64,000 nucleotides of DNA from Tuctoria greenei (lineage: Eukaryota; Streptophyta; Magnoliopsida; Poales; Poaceae): assembly GCA_036927565.1 (NCBI GenBank), contig JAYESD010000002.1:141429167-141493166 (forward strand), read 5' to 3'. The translations under genes and the position numbers were made by a program. Below are positions 41,479-53,322 of this stretch, piece by piece (the first letter of the stretch is position 1; each line of letters opens with the position of its first letter). Under the pieces are notes generated by a model, which saw only the letters and a list, made by a program, of their open reading frames with translations, searched no databases and was not told where the DNA came from.

Positions 41479-43382
41479 TGTAGGATCGAAGAGCAAGTGA
41501 AAAGCTACCAGAGGGGGGTAAATGGTAGATTTAAAAATCTTACGCAGCGGAAACAATTAAACCCCAACCCCTTCGGCAGAAAAACGATCTCTTAAAGAAA
41601 TCGTGTGTGAGACTAATATAAATGTGTTTCACCGTGATAAAAGTGATGGATGTCAGAGAGAATCAAGTCACAAAGACAACACAAAAGGAATCACTCAAAT
41701 CCGTCGAGAAAAACTCAAGTTATGATCGAAAGATCAAACAAAGGTCAATTTGTCCTACCCGAGAAAAAAACAGTTCTGGAATGCTGCAAAGAAACTCGTG
41801 TAGATCATAGACCACAAATCCAATGACCGTGAAATTTTGATAGATGATAGAAAATAAAGTTGTGAAGACAACCCAAAAAGAATCACGTCAATTGGATCTT
41901 TAAAACTCGAGTTATGATAAAACCACCGATGAAAGGTAGTGCTGTCCAGAAACTCGACGAGTAAAACTTGTCTGGAACAAGTCGGACGAACAAGGCACAC
42001 AAGTTCCTTCAACCTACGAATTTTATTCAATAGAAAACAAGAGGAACAGCCCCAAAGTCCTCCACGACGAGCTCTGGGCTGCCTTGCTTATATAACCAGC
42101 CCTTAGGCCAACCCAATATCAACTAGGACTCCAATCCTACTCAGATCACGAATCGTAACTTTCCATAACTGCTCAAGATTCTTCTATTCGCAGATAGAAG
42201 CAATCTTAAGACTTCAAAACACCTTAGGAACGTATCCCACATTCCTAAACAACTCAAATTCGTGACCCACACGAAATCCTATCATAACCAACTCAAATCT
42301 TTCCATATTTGAGTCAAACCCGACTCAGCCGCATCCTGAGTCCATAACCTAGTCGGTTGGACCTTTCCGACCTACTCTTTACGTCCACATCTCTTCATCA
42401 CGTCTCGGAACCATGTAGCCACGTCCATGCACTCCTTGCACACGTGCAAACATCTTCCAATGACGTCCACGATACCTTCATATGCAGTGTTCTTGATTCA
42501 ATCATGCTGCGCAACCTCCTGATCAGCTCAACCACAATTCCTCCTGAATTTGGTTGTTGGAACCTCATCTCCTCCCTGAGACTAGTCTAATGGATCCCGT
42601 CACCAGCCATGTCTTGAACTCAAGCAACACCTGCACATGAATAAACAACCAATCCATACGAGCCCAGGTCCTCGACTTGACTCAAGTCAGTTCCGAACAC
42701 AACACCCTACGTGAGAACCTCACATAAGCATGTTGCAAAACCACAGTAACACGATATCATCCATATCAACCAAAATGCACCAAAAACTTAGCAAATGAAT
42801 ACTAAGCAAACTTTCCAACAATGTAAAGCAAGTACGAAACATTGCAAATGAAAAGCAGAAGCACTACGGTCAAGTTCCGGACCTTGCCAGAGCAACCCGG
42901 AGCTTGAGCCGGAGCTAACAAAAGCTAGTAGAACCTAGCGCCGGAGCTTACCAAAACTAGTACAACCAAGTTCCCGCCGGAGCTTACAAAACTAGCAGGA
43001 CCTAGCGTCGGAGCTAACCAGAACTAGTCGGAACTAGTAAACCCTAAAGCCAGAGCTAGAAAAATCAACTTCGGAGCTTAGCAAAAAACATGTCGAAGCT
43101 ATCAAAAACATGTCGGAGCTATCAAAGACGTTTCGGAGCTATCAAAGACGTGCCGTAGCTAAAGACAAAACTTCACCGGAGCTGACCAAAGCTAGTCGGA
43201 CCTAGCATCGAACATAACCGGAGCTACCCAAACCAAGCCGGACCTACCGTCGGACCTTGCTGTAGCTCAGAGCTAGAGTCGGACCTTGACAAAAAGGTGT
43301 TTTGGTGATATTTAAAACTTTTATCATCAAAACCAAGTGTATTCACTACAAGCCAATGTATTCAGCACATATAGGTCTTACA
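41479..43382 (-). mobile_element. Solo LTR of a SIRE/Maximus-type family, minus orientation
   Basis: A perfect target duplication AAGGC lies at 41474-41478 and 43383-43387. Read on the minus strand it begins TGTAAGACCTATATGTGCTG and ends CTTCGATCCTACA. A run of ACCCCCCTCTGG near the end recalls the end of the SIRE LTR in this window. A TATA box, TTATATAAGC, lies near 42094-42087. It is 1904 bp long, with no coding domains. The LTR starting at 63431 is a second, diverged copy of this family in plus orientation. Confidence 0.8.
42880..43280 (-). repeat. Short tandem units in the SIRE-type solo LTR
   Basis: Read on the minus strand, units of about 30-40 bp alternate GGTCCGAC or GGACCT with AGCTTTGGTAAGCTCCGG-like sequence, in at least ten degenerate copies. 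The same units occur at about 63515-63775 on the plus strand. They lie upstream of the TATA box, the same place as the palindrome array in the other SIRE family. Confidence 0.75.
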
Positions 43383-46300
43383 AAGGCTCAGCAAGACTGA
43401 ATTGTCCCACTAGACATATGCAAGGTAAAGTCTAACCATAGGTAAGGAATAGCATAAATAGACTCGCCTACAAGTGGATCCTTGTAATCATGTTTTAAGT
43501 AGCAAATGACATTCTTCAGGCATGGCACATCATAGACTCCACAATCAAACAAGAAACGCTTTGCTGATGATATTACATGCCCAAAGCACATACTGCTATT
43601 ACAGGACAAGTATTTGGAAACTGTAAACTTTTAATTGTGCTGTCTCTAAGACAAACAAGGTTGCAAAGCCATTATAATTTAATACATCATATTCTTCTGG
43701 CTTCTTTAGTATTTACTACGTCACAACAGTGATGGACAAGTGGTACTCAATAAACCGCGAGGGACAGTGATTGCAATCAGGACACATCTGGACTGCACAA
43801 CACGCACACCCGCGTGGGAGACACCTACGTGCTCTTCTCCCCGCATCATACGAGGCCACCTTTCACCCAAGACCCCAATGTCGACAAACCTCTTCATCCC
43901 GAGCAAAAGGTCCCCTACACGGACACGTCAAAGTTGCCCGCTAGAAGATTTACACCTTTATGCCTTCGCATCTCCATTCAAGGACAACCGAGGAGTCTCC
44001 ACACTACAATCTGGAGTTACACCAGTTTATTGGGCCCATATCCCATTATGCAACAGGTACAGTTCATGCTTGCCCAACGGTGCCGCATACGGCACGGTCC
44101 TCAAGCGACACAGGCAGGGCTATGCGCCCGAGACTCCATCTCGTCGACTCCTATTCCCCCTGCCCGGTCTCGTATTCATTTGATACGCCATTCTTTCATC
44201 TTTCACCCTCATATGAACTGTTATTCCTATCTCACGAGTAGATTCCCATTACTCAACTTTTACCGGTATATCTACACTATTAGCATTGGCAGTTCTACAC
44301 GTCAAGCTGTAAACCTTTCCAGCCCTCCCATAGGATTTGTGGATATGAAAGTGGAGTATCAAACACCTTATACATAATGCACAATATCAATTGAAAACGT
44401 AAGTGAATAAAACTGAGAAAACTTTGAGAAGCTCTTAAATGCAAATCGGGGCTTGCCTTAGTTTGCGAGTCGATTAAATGTCAATTGTTAGTGGTCCTCC
44501 TTTGAATACTCTGCCAAGGACTTCAAGTGGACACCCTGGCCTTCTCCTCCAAGCGACACTTCTCGTCAATATCAATCACTACACGACATGCATATATGAA
44601 TGCTAGTAAATTATAATGTATATATAGTTCATAAGCTTCTAACTATGGTTATAGTGAGTGAATGATCTTAGTCTGCTTTAGGATTTTTATGGTATATATT
44701 AGGGACCATAATGGAGACTCTTGCAAGAAACAGGAGATGATCAAGGAAGTTTGTTGTCTCTAAAATTATGGCAAGCAATAACCTTTCCAAAATTTTAGAG
44801 GGGAAACTGTAGCTTTAACATAGCCATCAATTGATGATTATGATAGAGGAGGTTGTCCTGGTTCTATAAAAATTGGGTTCACAATTTTTTAAGCATATAT
44901 GAGTGAGATATTGAATTTATAAGTTGCTAAGAATTCGTGGAAGTATTTTATAATTGAAATTAGCATTGTAGTTATTATGTCGGTTTGGAACTGAATTTGG
45001 ATTAGGATATTATGTCAATTAAATCTGAAACTTTTACTGGAGTTGGTAAATGTCTAAAAGAATGTTTAGGTCAAATTTGGGACATAACAAAGAAACTGAA
45101 TATCTGTAATAATTCAATGATTAAAAAAGGCAATTGAATTATATAGAAAATTATACAGGTTTTTATACCAAACAACTTGTACAACTTGAAACTTCAGAGC
45201 GTAAGGGTTATACATAATTTCACTTGAGATTTTTAGAGCAAGGTTACTAGGAGAAATTTAATCTAGAAGTTTGAATCCATTTATGGTTACAGTTCTGTTT
45301 TATAAGTGAACAGCAGATTGAAATTTGAAATTTGGATAAGTTAGAAAGGTTCAATGGCTCCCAAAACTTTTTCTGGTAATCAAGAACAGGAGAGAGTATT
45401 TTATGAGAATTTTGGGTATTTTCCAGTAGAAGGATTTGTTGTAAAAATTCCAGGAACGTTTAGAGAAAAATATTTATCCATAAATGAAAAATGATTTTCA
45501 TGGACATTAATTGGCACTAAAAGGAACGAGGGCTCAAGGGCTTTCAAACAAAATTTGTTTGAATATTTTTTGATAAAAATACAGAGAGTTATGTATTTTC
45601 TAAGTTGGGCACAATTTCTGGAAATTGGAAAAAACCTATATGAGCCACTGCCAGTGGGTCCCACTGGCAGGGTCCTCTTCTACCTCCAGACTTGGCCCGA
45701 TTCATGATGAATACTCGATGGCATCCGCACGTTCCGGCGCAAAAAGGCGATTAAATCCTACAGTTGCTTCACAAAATTTAACCGCTGACCTCGGGAACAC
45801 ATGATTGGCGATAGGGAGAGGCAGGATGTCGACCGGAAGGCTGCCGGTGACGGCGATGGCGGCGGCAAGGTGATCGGCCCATGGTGAAATCAAAATTTAA
45901 TACATAAACTCAAGTCCTTATACGTCGGAGAGCATCAGTGGAGCTCAAGGAGATTGAAACTGGACGCCAATTAGGGAGAGGATGGCCGGAAGTTGGTCGT
46001 CGATGGTGAACCGTGCCATTTTTAATAGTGGTGGGGAAAACTCGACCATTGCTTGATGGTTTTTTAATCTTCTTGGTTCGGTGTGCGGGCTAGGAGATGG
46101 TAAACACAATTGCTAGCTATTGCCAAGAATTATTACACGTAGAAAACGAATTGAGCTCGAGACCTAATGGCGAAGGTATGAACTAGCTTCCGTAAACTAA
46201 TAATTTCTCATGAAATAGTGAACAAAATGAAGAGAGGCGTTTACCAAGAGTAAAAGGGCGGGACGGCGAACCTTTTCTATGTGGGAGTCGAAGCTTGAAA

Positions 46301-46556
46301 ACACTTGTGGGGAACTGTCCACGGTGGAGCAGAGGAGCTCCTCCCCGGCGGCCGAAAATCGACGGTGGAAAACTGAAATTAAACGAGCGCACGGTTGAGG
46401 AAATGAAGAACCAATTGGACTGGATGGTAGAGAAGAAGGTTGTGTGCAACTTTGCTGTGGAGCTCGGGATCAAACCGCGGCTGGTTCACGAGCTGCGGCA
46501 GAAATGGCAACGAACGTCGCTGCACGCGGTTCTGCAAGTTTAGGGGCGATAGGGAG

Positions 46557-46595
46557 CGAGAGAGAGAGAGAGAGAGAGAGCTGGGAGAGAGAGAG
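46557..46595 (+). repeat. GA microsatellite
   Basis: Uninterrupted GA dinucleotides run over about 46557-46580, then a short break and GAGAGAGAGAG. It lies in the leader of the long solo LTR, where it would read CT on the transcribed strand. Confidence 0.9.
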
Positions 46596-47171
46596 CAAGA
46601 GTGGAGCTCTATATGTAGCTTGCAAGTGATAACGGCGCCAGTCTGGAATCCATCCACAGAAAGATCGCGCCGTATACGTCAAGAATGAAGGCGGCAGCTC
46701 AGTTTCAGTGGTAAACAAAGGCTGACCCGTGGGCCCCACATGGCTGTCACACATTGTACAGCTCATCTGTAAATTCAATTTAAAATAGTAGATGAGCTCT
46801 AAAAATTGTGAAACTTCGTGGATAAGTCAAGCAAGTCATTCTTATCAAGATGGTGTGTTCAAATCTTATGCTCAAAATTTGAATTTGAAATTGAGTTGAA
46901 TTTAATAAATCTATTGAATTAAATAGCAAACTTGCTTCAAAAATTATGAAACTTTGCAGGGATACCATTTGGAATATTTGGCACCAATTGGTCAACTCAA
47001 ATCTTCAATTTGACAAGGCTTAATCAGGAGCTAAATTTTAATTTTGAATTCCTTCAATTAAGGTTTAAATTGGTTTGATTCCTCATTTTCCAATTTAATT
47101 TCTTTTTATCATTCAAAATTTTTAGTCCTAACTGAATTTTGTATTATAGAAATTTGGGCTTTTACAGACCT

Positions 47172-48241
47172 TCGTCAGAAGACAGCGGTGGTTCAAAGGT
47201 GTGGTGTCCGATCCATAAAACGGGCAAACACAGCCTAGAAGACTGCCGGGAGGTCCAAAACCTTGTTGAGCGCTGCAACAAGCGCCGAGAAGAAGCTCCT
47301 TTACACCAACGGGAAGGAAAACAAAAAGTTGACAAAGCTCCGGCTGAAATGGAGCTAGGTTTTCAGGACCCCAAGAAGGTCCTGAAGGCTGTGTATAACA
47401 CAGTCGACGATGATTCTGATGTGTCTGACAATGAGCGTAGAAATACCCTCAACACAATCTATGGTGGGTCCTGGGACATTACATCTCGCCGCGTCCTCAA
47501 GACAATCCAGCGGAAAATGGCTGTCGTAGCTCCTGCTGCGAGGGCAGAACTGCATCGGAAATGGATGGACAGACCCATCACTTTTGATGCAACAGACTGT
47601 CCAGGAACATGGTCGGAGCTGGCCAACTGCCACTGATGTTGTCTCCAACCATCAATAACATTCAACTCTACCATGTCTTGATAGATGGAGGTGCAGCGCT
47701 CAAACTCTTGAGCTTTGAAGCATTCATGAAGATCCAGCTCAAACTCTCAGACCTTCGCCCCTCAAGACCTTTCTCTGGGGTAGGTCCGGGGGCCATCAGC
47801 CCTCCCGGATCCATTACGCTCCCAGTGACCTTCGGGACTCGGGAGAAGAATAGGACTGGGAAGCTGGTCTTCGGCGTCGCTCACATCAGTCTGCCCTTCA
47901 ACGCCATCCTGGGCAGGCCAGCCCTGTACAGGTTCATGGTCGCAGCTCACTACAGCTACTTGATCTTGAAGATGCCGACACCTTCAGGCGTTCTCTAGAT
48001 CCGCAGAGATCGCACTGCCGGAGTCACTGCACTGGAAGAACTCCACGCGCTTCCAACGGCGCAGGAGGGAACCTCCGGCAAAGAGCTAGCTGCTCAACCT
48101 CCGAGCACTCATCATCGAGGCTCGACCTCTGCACCACGCATGCAACCAAGCGGCAACATCGATGTTCCTATCAATGTCGTCCAAATTGGGTCCAATGCTG
48201 CCCAAACCAGCCATATATCCAGAGGCCTGGACAACAAATAG
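47172..48241 (+). pseudogene. Gypsy A gag C-terminus and protease, ending at a shared UAG
   Basis: The zinc-binding box VWCPIHKTGKHSLEDC is intact at about 47200-47247. The acidic linker VDDDSDVSDNE follows. A frameshift near 47610 leads to the protease: LYHVLIDGGAALKLLSFEAF, PFNAILGRPALYRF. A stop at 47998 (GVL-stop) and the TAG at 48239-48241 (AAA-TAG-GAA-CTC) end the segment. The catalytic motif is DGG, as in gypsy B. The last stop is identical in context and place to that of gypsy B. Confidence 0.88.
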
Positions 48242-49257
48242 GAACTCGTGCACATCACTTTCCTCTGGGCAAATGTTGACGTGTTTGCCTGGCAACCATC
48301 ACAAATGCCTGAAATCCCTAGGGAGGTGATTGAGCACAATCTGAAGATTTATCCTGATGCACGGCCAATATACCAGAAGCCCTGGAAGAAATCAGTTGAG
48401 CGGCAAAAGTTCATCCGTCAAGAAATTAAGAAGCTGCTCGAAGCTGGTTTCATCCGGGTGGTTCATCACCCAAAATGGCTGGCAAACCCAGTCGTTGTAC
48501 CCAAGGCCGATGGAAAGCTTCGAATGTGTATCGACTACACCACCTTGAATAAGGCATGCCCAAAAGATCCATTCTACTACCTATAATAGATCAGATAGTG
48601 GACTCCACCTCCGGGTGTACATTATTGTGTTTCCTAGATGCCTACTACCAATATCATCAAATCAAGATGTCTAGGGAAGATGAAGAGCATACTGCCTTCA
48701 TAATAGTAGATGGATTGTATTGTTATACTGTCATGCCCTTCGGTCTCAAAAATGTTGCTTCAACTTTTGTGTGACCTATGCAAAAAACTTTTGGAGATCT
48801 AATCAAGGACTTGGTGGAGGTCTACGTCGAAGACATCGTCGTGAAGGTCAAGAACAAGGAGTCACTCCTTGACAACCTACAAGCCGTCTTCGACAAGCTA
48901 CGCATCACACGCACCAAGCTGAACCCGGACAAGTTTGTCTTCGGGGTTAGCTCCGGGAAGCTCCTCGGTTTCTTGGTGACTCACCGAGGAATTGAGGCGA
49001 ACCCGATGAAGATCAATGCTATTGAAGATATGCGACCCCTAGCCCACCGCAAGGACATCCAGAAGCTAACTGGATGTCTAGCTGCGCTCAGCCGGTTCAT
49101 CTCAAGACTAGCGGAGCGGGCACTTCCCTTCTTCAAGCTATTGAGGAAGATCGGGCCTTTCCATTGGTCCGAAGAAGCAGAAAAGGCGTTCCAAGAGCTC
49201 AAGCAGCTCCTCACCACACTACCAATATTGGTAGCTCCGAACCCTGGTGATCCTTAA
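48242..49257 (+). pseudogene. Gypsy A reverse transcriptase, active site changed
   Basis: ELVHITFLWANVDVFAW opens the domain. GFIRVVHHPKWLANPVVVPK and KLRMCIDYTTLNKACPKD follow, then a frameshift near 48580. FLDAYYQYHQIKMS differs from the usual AYSGYHQI. PFGLKNVASTFV is followed by a TGA. The catalytic box reads EVYVEDIVVKVKNK (48823-48834, YVED instead of YVDD), so one catalytic Asp is Glu. The end is LPFFKLLRKIGPFHWSEEAE. With stops and this change it cannot be active. Confidence 0.9.
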
Positions 49258-50560
49258 CTGCTTTAAATTTCTGCAACTACAGAGGTTGTAAGCATGGTCT
49301 TGGTCGCAAAAAGACCGGAGCCACTTCGAGTTCAGGAGCCCAGACCCCTTAGGGAGGGTCCGGAGCTACCTGAAGACGAGTCTGGGTCCCAGCCCCCAAG
49401 CGCGGATCTTCAAGGAGAAATGCTAGAGGATCAACCTCTCTCATCTGAGGGAGTTCACACGGCTGATCAGGAAGATCCGGACCCCTCCGGGAGGGTTTTA
49501 ATTGAACAAGAAGAAGTTCTGGACCCTTCTCGGAGGGTCCGAGAAAATCAACAAGAAGGTCTGGACCCCTCCGGGAGGGTCCGGATCGCCGGAGAAGAAG
49601 CTTTGGGCCCCTCTGAGAGGGTCCAGACCGTCCAACGACCAGTGTACTTCATCAGTAAAGTACTCCAAGACGCCAAGACTTGATACATTGAGGTGCGTAA
49701 GCTGCTTTACATCGTTCTTATTGCCTCAAGGAAACTTCATCATTACTTCCAAGCCGACAAGATATCAGTGGTAACTTCCTATCCACTGTGTGATATATTG
49801 CATAATCCTAATTCTACTGGGAACATTGCCAACTGGGTAGCAGAGCTAGCAAAATTCGATCTCGAATTCCTGCCTCGACAAGCAATCAAGAGTCAAGCCT
49901 TGGATGATTTTGTGGCGGAGTGGACTCCTTCTCCATCAAATCCTGGGGGCCCCAGTGAGCAGAAGTCGGAACCCAAGGTCCTGGTCTTCACAAAGCCTCA
50001 TTGGACCCTCTACTTCGACGGCTCCGTGCAGAAGCAGGGGGCCGGAGATGGAATACTTATCCTCACTCCGACCGGGGAGAAGGTCAAATATATGGTGCAC
50101 CTTGATTTCAAGGAGACCAATAACATGGTGGAATATAAAGCTCTCATATATGGGCTCAAGGTGGTGCTATCTTATGGCGTGAAGCAGATGCTAGTAAAGG
50201 GCGACTTGCATCTCATCATCAAGGAAGTCAAAGGAGAATGCAACTGCAACAATCCTCAACTTGCTGCTTATCTGCTTGAAGTCCAGAAGCTCCAGAAGGA
50301 CTTCCACGTCCTGGACCTCTACCATGTCCAACGTCTTTGCAACGCAGAAGCTGATGAACTCTCGATGAAGGCTTCAACCAGAGCTCCGGCTCCCAACGGA
50401 GTCTTTGTCCGGAGATTGTCAAGACCAACCGCTCAGCCTGCTGAACTGAGTGAAGGCGGCGAGACCAGCAGCTCGAAGCTGGCAGTCCTAGTGGCCCTGT
50501 TACCATGGCGTCCTCCAAGGGTCATAAGTACTGCAGGAAGCTCCAAGCAACCCAGCATGC
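49258..50560 (+). pseudogene. Gypsy A RNase H and archaeal-type RNase H
   Basis: A stop near 49256 and frame changes precede SMVLVAKRPEPL. A repeat segment (49471-49637) interrupts the RNase H fold, which resumes at VQRPVYFISKVLQDAKT. After a TGA at 49681-49683 a long frame (49693-51567) has the rest of RNase H (LASRKLHHYFQADKISVVTS-like) and the second RNase H (HWTLYFDGSVQKQGAGDGIL, NMVEYKALIYGLKV, KGDLHLIIKEVKGECNCNN). Several family-conserved residues are changed: GDS is GDL and AEYEAL is VEYKAL. This second RNase H is the Tat-lineage marker. Confidence 0.88.
49471..49637 (+). repeat. Four 42-bp coding repeats inside RNase H
   Basis: Each unit encodes about 14 residues of the form EEx-DPSGRVRxxx: EDPDPSGRVLIEQ, EEVLDPSRRVRENQ, QEGLDPSGRVRIAG, EEALGPSERVQTVQ. 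The DNA core CCCTCCGGGAGGGTCCG is itself nearly palindromic. Gypsy B has four equivalent units at about 24077-24245 on the minus strand. The insertion lies between the first strands of RNase H (SMVLVAxRPE) and PVYFISxVL, where related proteins have a short loop. Confidence 0.75.
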
Positions 50561-51790
50561 AAGACTCAAAAGCTCAAGTTAGCTCTGATGCATGGATCTC
50601 GGAGATCCAGAGCCACTTGAAAGACAACCACCTTCCTGAAGACGTTGTATCCGCTGACCGGATCGTTAGATTTGCTAAAATATACACGCTGGTAGAAGGG
50701 GATCTCTACCGGTGCAGTGCCAACAATGTCCTAATGCGGTGCATTGCAAGGGAAGAAGGTCGCGGGCTCCTCGTGGAGATCCATGGAGGCGAGTGTGGGA
50801 ACCACGCGTCTTCCCGCACGCTGGTCTGCAAAGCCTTTCGACATAGCTTTTACTGGCCTACAACATTTCAGGATGCAGTAGAGTTGGTAAAAAAGTGTGA
50901 AGCATCCCAGTTCCACACAAAACAAATTCACACACCGGCTTTGTCACTGCAAATGTTTCCTCCTACATGGCCATTCGTTGTGTGGGGCATGGACATCTTG
51001 GGACCTTTCCCCAAAGCCGTCGGAGGTCACAGGTTCCTGTATGTCGCCATCAACAAGTTCACCAAGTGGCCGGAAGCTACTCCAGTTGCGACTATCAATA
51101 AGCAACCAGCAATCAAGTTCTTGAAGTCCATAGTCTGTAGATTTGAAGTTTCGAACAGAGTCACTACGGACAACGAAACCCAATTTACAAGTGCAACATT
51201 TCAAGAGTATTGCAAAGACCTTGGCATTCAAGTCAGCTACGCATCAGTAGCTCACTCGGCAAGTAATGGCCAAGCCGAGAGAGCAAATGCAGAAATCTTA
51301 AAAGGACTCAAGATGTGCACTTATGAGCGCCTGAAAAAACATGGAGCCAACTCGATCGAGGAGCTTCTGTCCGCACTGTGGGCAAGCATGACTACACCTA
51401 ACTGGTCGACTAGAGAGACACCTTCTTCCCGGTGTATGGAGCTGAAGCAGTACTTCCTCCGGAGATCACCATGGGGTCACTCTGGGTCCAGACCTACGAC
51501 GAAGCCACACGGGACCAGCTCCAGCATGAAGACCTTAACCTCGTGGACGGTGGAAGGTGCCAAGTAGCGATTCGGAATGCACGTTATCGTCAGGCTATCC
51601 GGCGCTATCATCAAAGGCATTTGCATAATTGACAGCTCGAGGAAGGAAATCTCGTGCTGTGGAAAATACTGACTCGAGAAGGGATGAACATACTTTCCCC
51701 CAGCTGGGAAGGTCCCTTCCGAGTGATCAAAGTATCCAATCTCGGATGCGTTCACTTGGCAAATAAGGATGGGACCCCCACTTCCTAATC
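50560..51790 (+). pseudogene. Gypsy A integrase, broken near the C-terminus
   Basis: The zinc finger HGGECGNHASSRT...CEASQFHTK has the first C of the CxxC pair, but the second is Ser. The core WGMDILGPFPKAVGG, VTTDNETQFTSATF and SASNGQAERANAEI keeps D, D and E, while DNGTQF reads DNETQF. A frameshift near 51420 moves to VLPPEITMGSLWVQTYDEAT, then a stop after HQRHLHN. The tail SPSWEGPFRVIKVSNLG is recognisable to about 51770. Active relatives use it to insert cDNA. Confidence 0.88.
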
Positions 51791-52792
51791 CTTGGAACAT
51801 CAAGCACCTTAGTAAGTTTTATGCTTAGTATCACAGAGGTGAGTTTGTAATTACATGCAATGTAAATTATAGAGTCTATACACAGAGCCTCCGGGAGAAC
51901 ATCCGGATCCCTCTGGGAGGATCCGGGAAGTTCAAGCCACACTTGACATAGTCACAACACTAAAACTGTAGCTACCTGTCATGGGTTAATACAAGATTTA
52001 TAGCACACTTAGCCTAGTTACGTACCCTAAGTGTGTGCTTGTCCCCCCTGTAAATCGGACCTATAATGAAAGACATTGTTATGTGAAAGCAGACTCCACG
52101 TGCAGTAATTTTGTGCAGGCTCATTTTATTTTATTTATCCTTCTCCTTCTTGTCTATAACGAAATTGTGCATTTCTTTTTTAGTTTAAGTCCAAGTTATT
52201 CATATGTTGCACAAGTTCTATTGTTGGTCTCTTCAGATCTTAGCATTGCTGCATGGTCTACTTGCTTGAACGCCAAGCCAACAGGTCCAGAGTGTGCTAT
52301 TTACTTAGCCTGGTCCTGCATCCTAAGTACGCCACTCTACCTACATTCGGACATGCCTCGATAGGGCGGGTTCTAAAAGCATTCAAATCTGAAAAGATTA
52401 TATCAATGTACTTTTTATCATATCGAGTTTCTTTGGATCTAAAATTCAAATAAGAACAGTAAGTCGCAAAAGAGTTATAGACGAGAGGATGAATTTTACT
52501 ATTTTTCTTGTCTTTGATGCACAGGAAAAATGAAAACTCATGATGATGGTGGATGATGCCGGAGCTACCAAGTCCCGACATCTCCCAAGGGGCCCCACCG
52601 TCGACGTTTTAGACACTGAAAGTGGGCGCCATCGGAGCAAACAAGCTCCGAAAACTGCCATGAGGGGTCGCCGTCGACGAGAAGTATAACAAATATTCAT
52701 ATGAATATGGTGAAACCATCCGAGGGGATTTGACATCAATGTATTCTATGATTGATGGTGGATATCATCAAAGTCAAGAAGCTCCAACAAAC

Positions 52793-53020
52793 CCAGGGGC
52801 CTGCCGTCGACATTTTATGCGTTGACAGTGGGTGTCGTCAGACCTACCAAGCTCCGACAACCCCAGGGGCCCGCCGTCAATGTTTTACACGTTGACAGTG
52901 GGTGCCATTGGACCTACCAAGATCCAACAATCCCAGGGGGCCCGCCGTCAACGTTTTACGCATTGACAGTGGGTGCCGTCAGACCTACCAAGCTCCAACA
53001 ACCCCAGAGGCCCGCCGTCG
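52793..53020. repeat. Tandem units of about 70 bp in the gypsy A spacer
   Basis: Three consecutive copies read GGCCxGCCGTCxAxxTTTTA, then CGTTGACAGTGGGTG, then CAGACCTACCAAGCTCC, with a partial fourth. Looser copies occur back to about 52555. They lie in the convergent zone between integrase and antisense gene, as the related repeats of gypsy B do. No gene was found in 51790-53322. Confidence 0.8.
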
Positions 53021-53322
53021 ATGCAACAAAGCTCCCTAGAGAAGTCAGAAATAAACTTCGGACCTAAAAGCTACAAGTTCGAAGAGTCCAAGTCATCAAC
53101 ACATCGTCAAATCCTTTTATTACATGTTCGCAATCAAATTGTGTACATCTACCAGGGGCAAACAATATAAAGGACAATGTATTGAAGACAAGGACAAAAT
53201 GGAATTCATTTCAGAAAGATTGGATTTCATTCATTTGAGGATAGGAGATTACAAAATTGGAGAGTTACTAGTGGGAGCAAATGAGAAAAGTACTAGGTTC
53301 TGCGGAAGTATGAGGCAACTTT

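Larger units (their letters stand above)
41107..47166 (-). mobile_element. Long solo LTR-like element, minus orientation, probably Tekay/Del-type gypsy
   Basis: The target duplication GACCT is perfect (41102-41106 and 47167-47171), and the ends are TGTGGAGACC...CTTTTACA. No internal domains and no second LTR copy were found, so a solo LTR of about 4.15 kb (after removing 41479-43382) fits best. Read on the minus strand it has a TATA-like CATATAG near 46610, a leader with a CT microsatellite (GA on the plus strand at 46557-46595), and an AATAAA signal about 110 bp before the end (41219-41214). That supports the orientation. Very long LTRs are typical of Tekay/Del chromoviruses, but the lineage is a guess. 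Open frames inside, such as 43814-44377, look non-coding. Confidence 0.7.

Noticed and set aside
43814..44377. 187-codon plus frame in the long solo LTR
   Set aside because: No recognisable domain, inside an LTR-like element in opposite orientation, and overlapped by two other frames.
41107..47166. Full-length retrotransposon rather than solo LTR
   Set aside because: No duplicated ends, primer site or pol domains were found within it. The structure is TG...CA with one target duplication.
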